Assembly: GCA_964547415.1 (NCBI GenBank)
Contig: CAZJNX010000140.1
Location: 1-12,888, forward strand
DNA: 12,888 nt
Direction of reading: 5' to 3'
Source of the DNA: CAZJNX01 sp964547415
GTDB taxonomy: Bacteria > Pseudomonadota > Alphaproteobacteria > Rhizobiales > Amorphaceae
The position numbers were made by a program, and so were the translations under genes. Shown one piece after another: positions 1-5,767 of this stretch (position 1 is its first letter; the number at the start of each line of letters is the position of its first letter). The notes below the pieces were generated by a model. That model saw only the letters and a program-made list of their open reading frames with translations. It had not been told where the DNA came from and made no database searches.

Positions 1-71
1 GCGGCCGCAAGGGGCGCGCCACGCGGCGCGACCTGCCGCGGCGGGACCGCGCGGGGTGCCGGGCGCGCGGG

Positions 72-434
72 CTACATGAGGCGGGCGCCGTTCGGGACCG
101 GGCGGTCGACGGCGGCGAGCACGATGGCCCCTGCGGAATCGGCGAAGCCGAGGGTCAGCACCTCGGACATGAACGGGCCGATCTGGCGGGGCGGGAAGTT
201 GACGACCGCCATCACCTGCCGGCCGACGAGGCTCTCCGGGTCGTAGTGCTCGGTGATCTGGGCGGAGGACTTCTTCTCGCCGACGTCCGGGCCGAAGTCG
301 ATCCGCAGCTTGATTGCGGGCTTGCGCGCCTGCGGGAACGGCTCGGCGGCCACCACCGTGCCGACGCGGACGTCCACCTTCAGGAAGTCGTCGAAGGCGA
401 TCTCTGGCGCGGGGGCGCCGGGCGCTGAAGCCAT
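72..434 (-). CDS. csaA: CsaA-type tRNA-binding-domain protein (secretion chaperone-like)
   Basis: This 120-residue protein is a stand-alone OB-fold tRNA-binding domain of the CsaA type. Family members are homodimers; in Bacillus CsaA is reported as an export-related chaperone, while the fold resembles the C-terminal tRNA-binding domain of methionyl-tRNA synthetase. The sequence shows the CsaA hallmarks: FDDFLKVDVRVGTVV at about residues 14-28, RKPAIKLRIDFG near 37-48, KKSSAQIT near 54-61, and VVNFPPRQIGPFMSEVLTLGF near the middle. The C-terminal VPNGARL motif is also typical. Length matches the family (about 110-120 aa). The ATG at 434 is preceded by a GGAGA ribosome site (plus-strand tctcc at 441-445) with good spacing. 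It lies 61 nt downstream of zur on the same strand and could be read through from that operon, though no link in function is evident. The family call is firm; the cellular role is inferred. Confidence 0.93.
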   Translation of the reverse strand: MASAPGAPAPEIAFDDFLKVDVRVGTVVAAEPFPQARKPAIKLRIDFGPDVGEKKSSAQITEHYDPESLVGRQVMAVVNFPPRQIGPFMSEVLTLGFADSAGAIVLAAVDRPVPNGARLM

Positions 435-495
435 CGGGGGTCTCCGGAAAAGCGACGGTCGGACCGCCGCTCCCTAGCGGTGGCGGGTGGCGGCT

Positions 496-909
496 TCAAC
501 CGCCGCCGCAGGACCGGCACAGCCCGTGGACCTCCACGGTGCGCTTTTCCGGCGCGAAGCCGGTGCGCGCGCACAGCCGGTCGAGGGCCTCCGACGTGTC
601 CGGGTCCGTCATCTCCTCCGCCCCCTCGCAGGCGCGGCAGATGAGGAACACCGACGCGCCTTCCCCGTGGGCGCCGGGCCGGCAGCAGGCGACGTAGGCG
701 TTGATGCTCTCGATCCGGTGGACGAGCCCCGTCTCGACCAGCCGCGTCAGGGCCCGGTACACCTGCTGGGGTGCCTTCAGCCCCTCGTCCCGGAGATCGT
801 CCAGGAGACCGTAGGCGGAGCGGGGCCCGCCGCCCGCCTCGAGGGCATCGAGCACGAGGCGCTGGTTGCGCGTCAGCTCCGTGCGCCCGCCGCTTGCCGC
901 TTCAGCCAT
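496..909 (-). CDS. zur: Zur, zinc-responsive Fur-family repressor
   Basis: This 137-residue Fur-family regulator is most likely Zur, which binds zinc and then represses zinc-uptake genes. The N-terminal winged helix spans about residues 12-70 and includes the recognition-helix segment APQQVYRALTRLVETGLVHRI (46-66), typical of Zur. The C-terminal half carries two CxxC pairs for structural zinc (C91/C94 and C131/C134). H81 and H128 are plausible further ligands. The ATG at 909 overlaps the znuB stop in an 8-nt ATGGCTGA junction, and GGAGG lies 8 nt upstream inside znuB, so translation is probably coupled. As the last gene of znuC-znuB-zur, it should be co-expressed with the transporter it controls and share the Zur box upstream of znuC. 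Fur or Mur are less likely because of the znu linkage. Confidence 0.93.
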   Translation of the reverse strand: MAEAASGGRTELTRNQRLVLDALEAGGGPRSAYGLLDDLRDEGLKAPQQVYRALTRLVETGLVHRIESINAYVACCRPGAHGEGASVFLICRACEGAEEMTDPDTSEALDRLCARTGFAPEKRTVEVHGLCRSCGGG

Positions 910-1729
910 CGTCGAGACCTCCCGAGGACGTCGGTGGGGCGAGCCGGGCCGGGAGCCGCACGAGGCTCGCCACGAACAGGAGAAGGGCCGCGACCACGAT
1001 CGACGGCCCCGACGGCGTGTCGAAGGCGAGGGAGCCGGAAAGCCCCGCCACCACCGAGACGACCCCGACGAGCGCGGCGAGGATCGCCATCGCCTCCGGC
1101 CCCCGCGAGAAGCGCCGCGCCGTCGCCGCCGGGATGATGAGGAGCGCCGTCACGAGAAGGACGCCCACCATCTTCATGGCGACCGCGACCACGGCCGACA
1201 GGAGCACCATCAGCACCACGTCCGCCCGCGCCGGGGACAGGCCCTCCGCGGCGGCGATCTCCCGGTCCACCGTCGCCGCCACCAGGTCCCGCCAGAACAG
1301 GGCGAGGACGGCGAGGACGGCCGCCCCGCCGACCCAGGCGACGGCGATGTCCCCCCGGGAGACGGCCAGGATGTCGCCGAACAGGAAGCCCATGAGGTCC
1401 ACCCGCACCCAGGTGAGGAAGGCGAGGACCACGAGGCCGAGGGCGAGGGCGGAGTGGGACAGGAGGCCGAGGAGCGTGTCGGACGACAGGCTGCCGCGCC
1501 GCCCGAGGGCGAGGAGCAGCAGCGCCACGAGGAGGGCGACGGCGAACACCGCCCCCGTCACGTCCACCTCGAGGAGGAGGGCGACGGCGACCCCGAGGAG
1601 CGCGGCATGGGCCAGGGTGTCGCCGAAATAGGCCATGCGCCGCCACACGACGAAGCAGCCCAGCGGCCCCGCCACGAGGGCGACGCCCGCCCCAGCCACC
1701 AGCGCCCGCACGAAGAAGTCGTCAAGCAC
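902..1729 (-). CDS. znuB: ZnuB, zinc ABC transporter permease
   Basis: This 275-residue inner-membrane protein is the permease of a cluster 9 (ZnuABC-type) metal ABC transporter that carries zinc into the cytoplasm. It is strongly hydrophobic, with about eight membrane segments visible. Examples are the N-terminal ALVAGAGVALVAGPLGCFVV (about residues 9-28) and the run VLMVLLSAVVAVAMKMVGVL near the middle. The early segment LGCFVVWRRMAYFGDTLAHAALLGVA is characteristic of the ZnuB/MntB family. The start is GTG at 1729, overlapping the znuC stop by 8 nt (GTGCTTGA), with GGAGG upstream inside znuC. The stop overlaps the zur start by 8 nt. Length is normal for ZnuB (about 260-290 aa). The neighbouring zur and znuC make zinc much more likely than manganese as substrate. 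Confidence 0.93.
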   Translation of the reverse strand: MLDDFFVRALVAGAGVALVAGPLGCFVVWRRMAYFGDTLAHAALLGVAVALLLEVDVTGAVFAVALLVALLLLALGRRGSLSSDTLLGLLSHSALALGLVVLAFLTWVRVDLMGFLFGDILAVSRGDIAVAWVGGAAVLAVLALFWRDLVAATVDREIAAAEGLSPARADVVLMVLLSAVVAVAMKMVGVLLVTALLIIPAATARRFSRGPEAMAILAALVGVVSVVAGLSGSLAFDTPSGPSIVVAALLLFVASLVRLPARLAPPTSSGGLDDG

Positions 1730-2519
1730 CGCCCCGTCCTCCCGCGCTCGCCGTCCCGGCCGCGATCACCCGCCCGTCGGCGCCGTGGACGTGGTCGTGG
1801 TGGTGGCGGTAGACCGCGAGCGCCTCCGCGGCCCGCGGCCCGAACAGACGCACGTAGGCCGGGTCCTCGGCGACCGCGTGGGGCGCGCCGCTGCAGCACA
1901 CGTGCCCGTTGAGGCACACGACGGTGTCGGTCTCGGCCATGACGATGTGAAGGTCGTGGGAAATGAGGAGGACGCCGCAGCCCAGCTCGTCGCGCACGGT
2001 GCGGATCAGCCGGTAGAGCGCGATCTCTCCGGTGAAGTCCACCCCCTGCACCGGCTCGTCGAGGACGAGGAGGTCGGGCCGCGACAGGATCGCCCGGGCG
2101 ATCAGCGCCCGCTGGAACTCCCCGCCCGACAGGGCCTCGACCGCCGCGCCGGCGAGGTGGGCGATCCCCACCCGCTCGAGCGCGTCGTTGATCTCGCCCG
2201 CGGACCGGCGCCCCGTGAGCCCCATGAGGCGGGTGACGGTGAGCGGCATCGTCCGCTCCACCATGAGCTTCTGGGGCACGTAGCCGATGCGAAGGCCCGG
2301 CGCCCTGACCGCCCGCCCCCGGTCGGGCCGCACGATCCCGAGGAGAGTCTTCGCCGCCGTCGTCTTGCCCGAGCCGTTGGGGCCGATGAGGGTGACGATC
2401 TCGCCCCGGCCGACCGCGAAGCTGACGTCCCGCACGAGCCAGCGGCCGCCCCTGTGGACGCCGACGCCCTCGAGGGCGGCGAGCGGCTGCGTCTGTTCGG
2501 CAAGGGGGGCGATCGTCAT
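1722..2519 (-). CDS. znuC: ZnuC, zinc ABC transporter ATP-binding protein
   Basis: This 265-residue ATPase drives zinc import through ZnuB. All ABC motifs are intact: Walker A GPNGSGKT (46-53), Q-loop Q83 in GYVPQKL, signature LSGGEFQR (130-137), Walker B LLVLDEP (150-156) and the H-loop histidine H188 in LISHD. The CLNGHVCCSG segment (about 202-211) and a C-terminal histidine cluster HHHDHVH (about 239-245) fit ZnuC; the cluster may bind zinc on the cytoplasmic side. The reading frame is open far upstream (to 4031) only because of high GC. The start is set at the ATG at 2519, where homology to ABC ATPases begins and GGAG sits 5 nt upstream. It is first in the znuC-znuB-zur operon. A Zur-box-like dyad lies 47-59 nt upstream of the start. 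Confidence 0.95.
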   Translation of the reverse strand: MTIAPLAEQTQPLAALEGVGVHRGGRWLVRDVSFAVGRGEIVTLIGPNGSGKTTAAKTLLGIVRPDRGRAVRAPGLRIGYVPQKLMVERTMPLTVTRLMGLTGRRSAGEINDALERVGIAHLAGAAVEALSGGEFQRALIARAILSRPDLLVLDEPVQGVDFTGEIALYRLIRTVRDELGCGVLLISHDLHIVMAETDTVVCLNGHVCCSGAPHAVAEDPAYVRLFGPRAAEALAVYRHHHDHVHGADGRVIAAGTASAGGRGGA

Positions 2520-2565
2520 CCCGTCTCCGCGGCGCTCTCGGGGCCGGCCGTGCCGGCGAGGCACC

Positions 2566-2578
2566 GTGATATCATAAC
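2566..2578 (-). promoter_or_regulatory. Candidate Zur box upstream of znuC
   Basis: Read on the minus strand the site is GTTATGATATCAC, close to the dyad GTTAT-nnn-ATAAC typical of Zur operators in proteobacteria, with 4 of 5 bases matching in the second arm. It contains a perfect 8-bp palindrome TGATATCA (2567-2574) and stands out as AT-rich in very GC-rich DNA. It lies in the only sizeable gap upstream of the znuC-znuB-zur operon. The element is seen in the sequence; binding by Zur is inferred. Confidence 0.7.
2571..2576 (-). promoter_or_regulatory. Candidate -10 element of the znuC promoter
   Basis: TATGAT on the minus strand matches the sigma-70 -10 consensus at five of six positions and lies wholly inside the Zur-box-like dyad. 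Transcription would begin near 2564, about 45 nt upstream of the znuC ATG. No convincing -35 hexamer was found at 16-18 nt. The overlap explains repression by occlusion of RNA polymerase, as expected for Zur. Confidence 0.45.
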
Positions 2579-2587
2579 GTGCCGGTC

Positions 2588-2604
2588 GGCGGGCAAGACC
2601 CGCC
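2588..2604 (-). terminator. Hairpin just after the FAD oxidoreductase stop
   Basis: Minus-strand RNA would form a perfect 6-bp stem GGCGGG/CCCGCC with a 5-nt loop (2594-2598), starting 7 nt past the stop of the upstream gene. No clear U tract follows, so it is either a weak intrinsic terminator or a Rho-type 3' end. Its position between that gene and the Zur box supports znuC having its own promoter. Confidence 0.4.
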
Positions 2605-2611
2605 TCGCGGA

Positions 2612-3943
2612 TCAGCCCCGCGCGCCGCGCACCCCTTTGCCCCGGCCCGGCGTGCCGCGCGCCCCTTTTCCCGTCCCCCGTGCGGCGAGGGCGTGGACGA
2701 GGGTCGCGCCGGCCTCGATCCACAGGCGCCGGGCGGCCGTCAGCCCCTCGCCGGCGGGCTCCACCGGGGCGAGGGGCAGGGCCTTCTCGTCCCCGCCGGC
2801 GAGGACGTGGCGGGCGATCGCGGTGCCGAAGACGGTGCCCGGCCCGATGCCGCGGCCGGAGTAGCCGTGGACGCCGAGGGCCTTCTCGCCGAGCCGCACG
2901 ATGCGCGGCAGGTGGTCGGCGGTCATGGCGATCCGGCCCGTCCAGGCGTGCTCGAAGCCCTCCGTCATCAGGTCCGGGAAGAGGGCCGCCACCTTGCGCC
3001 GCGCCCAGTCCCGGTGGACCGGGCCGCCCGCCTCCTCGAGGGAGCCGATGCCGCCGACCACGAGCCGCCCCGCCCGGTCGAGCCGGAACGAGCTCATCAC
3101 GGGCGCGGTGTCCCACGCGCCCTGCCGCTCCGGCAGGACGGTGCGCAGGGCGTTGTGGCCGAGGGGCGGCGTCGCGAGCTGGAAGTAGTGGACGGGCGTG
3201 TAGGCGGGGGCGGGCAGGCCGGCGAGGCCGAGGTGATAGCCGTTGGTCGCCATCACCAGCCAGTCGGCGCGGACGACGCCCCCCGCCGTCTCCACCCGCC
3301 AGCCGCTCCCGTCCCGCCGGGCCGAGAGGGCCGCGCTGTCGCCGTGGAGGGACGCACCGGCGGCGCGGGCCGCCCGGGCGAGGCCGCGCACGTAGGCGAG
3401 CGGCTGGATGGTGCCCGCCCGCGCATCGAGGAGGGCGCCGTGGAAGGCGGCGCTTCCCGTCTTCTCCCGCGCCTCCTCCGCCGACAGGAGGCGCACGGGC
3501 CAGCCCCGCGCCCGGTACTGGGACAGGCGCGCCTTCAGGTCCTTCAGCCCGGCGGGCGAGTGGGCGAGGTGGAGCGTGCCCGTTCGCGTCGCCTCGCAGT
3601 CGATGCCGTGGCGCTCCACGAGGGCGAACACCGTCGCCGGCCCCTCCGCGAGCGCCGTCGTCAGCCGCGCGCCGGCGGCCGTCCCGAGCTGCGCCTCCAC
3701 CGCGTCCGGCGGCATCCAAAGGCCCGGGTTGACGAGACCCACGTTGCGGCCCGACCCGCCGTGGCCGATCCCCTCGGCCTCGAGGAGGACGACCCGCGCG
3801 CCCCCCTCGGCGAGGGCGAGGGCGGCGGCCGTGCCGGTGAAGCCGCCGCCGACCACCACCACGTCGGCCCGCACCTCGCCCGAAAGGGGCGGGGCTGCCG
3901 GCGCGGGCGGGGCCGTCCTCTCCCAGAGATTGCCGTCTGCCAT
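2612..3943 (-). CDS. FAD-dependent oxidoreductase, DAO/amine-oxidase type
   Basis: This 443-residue flavoprotein belongs to the DAO (D-amino acid oxidase / GlpO / gamma-glutamylputrescine oxidoreductase-like) superfamily, whose members oxidise amines or amino acids. The Rossmann FAD-binding site is VGGGFTG (31-37), with the ribose-binding acid E55 ending strand two. A SGRNVGLVNPG stretch (about 64-74) is a typical FAD-contact loop, and HGYSGRGIGPGTVFG near residue 360 is the second FAD-binding motif. The N-terminal NLWERTA segment resembles the start of PuuB-like enzymes. The substrate cannot be read from the sequence. The C-terminal 20 or so residues are only Gly, Arg, Lys, Ala, Val, Thr and Pro, from a short DNA duplication, and are unlike the family. 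The ATG at 3943 has only a distant GGGAGA upstream. It is probably a single-gene unit, divergent from the next gene. Confidence 0.85.
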   Translation of the reverse strand: MADGNLWERTAPPAPAAPPLSGEVRADVVVVGGGFTGTAAALALAEGGARVVLLEAEGIGHGGSGRNVGLVNPGLWMPPDAVEAQLGTAAGARLTTALAEGPATVFALVERHGIDCEATRTGTLHLAHSPAGLKDLKARLSQYRARGWPVRLLSAEEAREKTGSAAFHGALLDARAGTIQPLAYVRGLARAARAAGASLHGDSAALSARRDGSGWRVETAGGVVRADWLVMATNGYHLGLAGLPAPAYTPVHYFQLATPPLGHNALRTVLPERQGAWDTAPVMSSFRLDRAGRLVVGGIGSLEEAGGPVHRDWARRKVAALFPDLMTEGFEHAWTGRIAMTADHLPRIVRLGEKALGVHGYSGRGIGPGTVFGTAIARHVLAGGDEKALPLAPVEPAGEGLTAARRLWIEAGATLVHALAARGTGKGARGTPGRGKGVRGARG

Positions 3944-3963
3944 GGAGATGCCCCCGTCTCCCG

Positions 3964-4019
3964 CCGGTGCGTCCGGATCTGCTGCACCGGCACCATAGGG
4001 TGCGCCGTGACATCCGGAC
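3964..4019. promoter_or_regulatory. Two overlapping inverted repeats in the divergent intergenic region
   Basis: Between the divergent genes starting at 3943 (minus) and 4034 (plus) there are two perfect inverted repeats. CCGGTGC (3964-3970) pairs with GCACCGG (3984-3990). GTCCGGAT (3971-3978) pairs with ATCCGGAC (4012-4019). The second pair has a centre-to-centre distance of 41 nt, close to four helical turns. They may be operators for a regulator such as the nearby WYL protein, or may reflect high GC. A GGGGAGG ribosome site for the plus gene follows at 4020-4026. Confidence 0.3.
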
Positions 4020-4033
4020 AGGGGAGGCCACCC

Positions 4034-4651
4034 ATGGAAGACGATCCGACGGCAGGCGATCCGCTGGCGCTCGAGGCGCCGGGCGGCGGGCGCATCCTGT
4101 TCGCCGTGCTGCCGGGCGCCCTCGCGGGCGCCTGGGCCGGGCGGCCGGTGCCGACCCGCGCGGAGACGGGCCGCGTCGCCGACGGGCTCGCCGCGGCGGG
4201 CGCGCGGCTGGTGCTCGCGATCGGCGAGGCGGGCGAGGCCGCGGGCGGGCCGACCGCCCGCCTCGCCGAGGCCCTGCCGGGCGCGACGGTCCGCCCCGTG
4301 CCGACGGACGGGGACGGGGTGATCGGCCGCCGCTTCGAGGACGCCTGGCCGGAGGCGGCCGCCGCCGCGCTCGCCGTCCTCGCAGCCCGGCGGCCGGTGG
4401 GGGTCGTCTCCCTCGGCTTCCTCGGCGCGGCCGAGACGGTGGCGGCCCGCCTCCTGGTGGAGACCGGGCTCGACGGGCCGGACGCGCTCGGCCGGGTGGA
4501 CGGCGCCCTATCCGCGGTCATGCGTCGCCTGCCCGAGCGGCGGCGGCGCCTCCTCGGCCCCGACCCGTGGCAGCGCGAACACGTCCTCGCCCTCGGTGCG
4601 CGGCGCGAGCGGCATGCCCCCTTGCGCGAGGCGAACGGGGATGCAACGTGA
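4034..4651 (+). CDS. Phosphatase-like protein with apparently inactivated CX5R site
   Basis: This 205-residue protein reads as a member of the dual-specificity/CDKN3-like tyrosine phosphatase family. It has an N-terminal PGALAGAW segment (about 27-34), VRPVPTDGDGVIGRRFEDAW (86-105, matching the general-acid loop) and TVAARLLVETG (135-145, the helix after the P-loop). The QREHVLAL ending (about 180-187) is also family-like. In active members the signature is HCxxGxGRxGT; here those positions are V125, S126 and A132, so the catalytic histidine, cysteine and arginine are all missing. The acid-loop aspartate D92 is kept. It is therefore probably a pseudophosphatase, perhaps a binding protein, or a relic under little selection. 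The frame is open and the start has a GGGGAGG site 7 nt upstream. Family membership comes from motif memory and was not searched. Confidence 0.65.
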   Translation: MEDDPTAGDPLALEAPGGGRILFAVLPGALAGAWAGRPVPTRAETGRVADGLAAAGARLVLAIGEAGEAAGGPTARLAEALPGATVRPVPTDGDGVIGRRFEDAWPEAAAAALAVLAARRPVGVVSLGFLGAAETVAARLLVETGLDGPDALGRVDGALSAVMRRLPERRRRLLGPDPWQREHVLALGARRERHAPLREANGDAT

Positions 4652-4696
4652 AGCGGTAAGGACTTTCCCGCACTTGACTTCTCACCCCGGCCGCCG

Positions 4697-5689
4697 ATGC
4701 GTTACGCTCCCTCGGAGAACCTCATCCGTCTCGTGATCGCCCTCGGCAGCACGCGGACGGGGCTGACCCTCGACGAGATCCAGGAGGATCTGCGCGTCGG
4801 CCGGCGCACGGCCGAGCGGCTCATGGCCGCCGTCCGCCGCTTCGCCGACGTGGAGGAGACGCCGCAGATCGACGAGGACCGGCGCAAGCGCTGGCGCATC
4901 CGCCACATGCCCGCGGGCCTCGCCAACCCGACCGGCGAGGAGATGGCGGCCCTCGGCGCGGCCGCCTCGCTCCTGAGGCGGGAGGGGATGGACGACCACG
5001 CGGAGCGGATCGACACCCTCGCCGGCAAGCTCACCGCGAGCACCGACCCCAAGCGCGCCGTCCGCCTCGAGACCGACATCGCCGCCCTCCTCGAGGCGGA
5101 GGGGTTCGTGTCCCGCCCCGGCCCGCGCCCGGCGATCGACGGGGCCGTCCTCGCCACCCTCCGCCACGCCGTCCTCGCCTGCCTGAAGGTGGACCTCCTG
5201 TACCGCGCCCGCGGCGACGGGGAGACCAGCCGCCGGATCGTCCACCCCTACGGCTTCCTCTACGGGGCGCGGCACTATCTCGTGGCCTTCTCCGAGGCGG
5301 CGCGGGCGCGCGACGTGCGCCTTTACGCCCTTCCCAACGTGGTGGAGGCGCACCTCCTCGAGGAGACGTTCACCCGCGTGCAGGGGTTCTCCATGGACGG
5401 CTACACCCGGCAGATGTTCGGCGTCTTCCGGGAGACGCCGTCGGACGTCGTGTGGCGCTTCTCGGCGGAGGCGGCGGAGGACGTGCGCGCCTTCCTGTTC
5501 CACCCGGACCAGCGGCTGAAGGCGCTGCCCGACGGGCGGGTGGAGGTGACCTTCCGCGCGGGCGGCCTCAAGGAGATGGCCTGGCACCTGTTCCGCTGGG
5601 GCGGCCACGTGGAGGTGGTCTCCCCGCCCGAGTTGCGGGCGATGATGGTGGAGATGCTGGAGGAGAGCCTGGCGCGCCACCACCCGTGA
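4697..5689 (+). CDS. HTH and WYL-domain transcriptional regulator
   Basis: This 330-residue protein is a YafY/PafC-like regulator. An N-terminal helix-turn-helix occupies about residues 5-60 (LTLDEIQEDLRVGRRTAERL at 23-42), giving DNA binding. A WYL domain follows at about 150-225, with the core IVHPYGFLYGARHYLVAF (181-198), where HYL stands in for the usual WYL tripeptide. A C-terminal WCX-type extension (about 250-328) contains RVEVTFRAGGLKEMAWHLFRWG. WYL domains are thought to sense nucleic acid or nucleotide ligands, and many members control phage defence or stress genes, but no defence system is visible here. The ATG at 4697 is 45 nt beyond the phosphatase-like gene, so the two may be one transcript. 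No strong ribosome site is seen. Its target could include the inverted repeats at 3964-4019, which is conjecture. Confidence 0.9.
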   Translation: MRYAPSENLIRLVIALGSTRTGLTLDEIQEDLRVGRRTAERLMAAVRRFADVEETPQIDEDRRKRWRIRHMPAGLANPTGEEMAALGAAASLLRREGMDDHAERIDTLAGKLTASTDPKRAVRLETDIAALLEAEGFVSRPGPRPAIDGAVLATLRHAVLACLKVDLLYRARGDGETSRRIVHPYGFLYGARHYLVAFSEAARARDVRLYALPNVVEAHLLEETFTRVQGFSMDGYTRQMFGVFRETPSDVVWRFSAEAAEDVRAFLFHPDQRLKALPDGRVEVTFRAGGLKEMAWHLFRWGGHVEVVSPPELRAMMVEMLEESLARHHP

Positions 5690-5767
5690 GCGCGCCGGGC
5701 GGCCCCGTCGGCCGGGGGAGGGAGCCGAGGGGCGGTCGCGGCAGCCGCCGCCACCGCCCGGGGCCGG
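5690..5767. terminator. Convergent intergenic region with GC-rich dyads
   Basis: This 78-nt gap separates the convergent WYL gene and RTX1. It contains CCCCG (5703-5707) facing CGGGG (5713-5717) with a 5-nt loop, and a wider pair CGGCCCCG (5700-5707) / CGGGGCCG (5759-5766). There is no T run on either side. A bidirectional terminator is expected here from context, but the sequence support is weak. Confidence 0.25.

Noticed and set aside
1..20. Adjacent NotI-like (1-8) and AscI-like (13-20) sites, as in a cloning linker
   Set aside because: Such 8-bp GC sites are expected several times in 13 kb of this composition, and another NotI-like site occurs near 12656.
866..1912. Long plus-strand frame opposite znuB
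   Set aside because: It is antisense to a clear membrane permease; its translation is Arg/Glu/His/Gly-rich low-complexity sequence caused by high GC.
1635..2864. Plus-strand frame of about 409 codons opposite znuC
   Set aside because: It is a shadow of znuC and the neighbouring oxidoreductase, with no motif and no ribosome site.
2520..4031. Upstream extension of the znuC frame
   Set aside because: The extension runs antiparallel-free but out of frame through the FAD gene and is Arg/Pro/Gly-rich; ABC homology starts at the ATG at 2519.
4682..5683. Minus-strand frame of 333 codons opposite the WYL gene
   Set aside because: The plus strand encodes a recognisable HTH-WYL protein; the antisense translation is His/Arg/Gly-rich without motifs.
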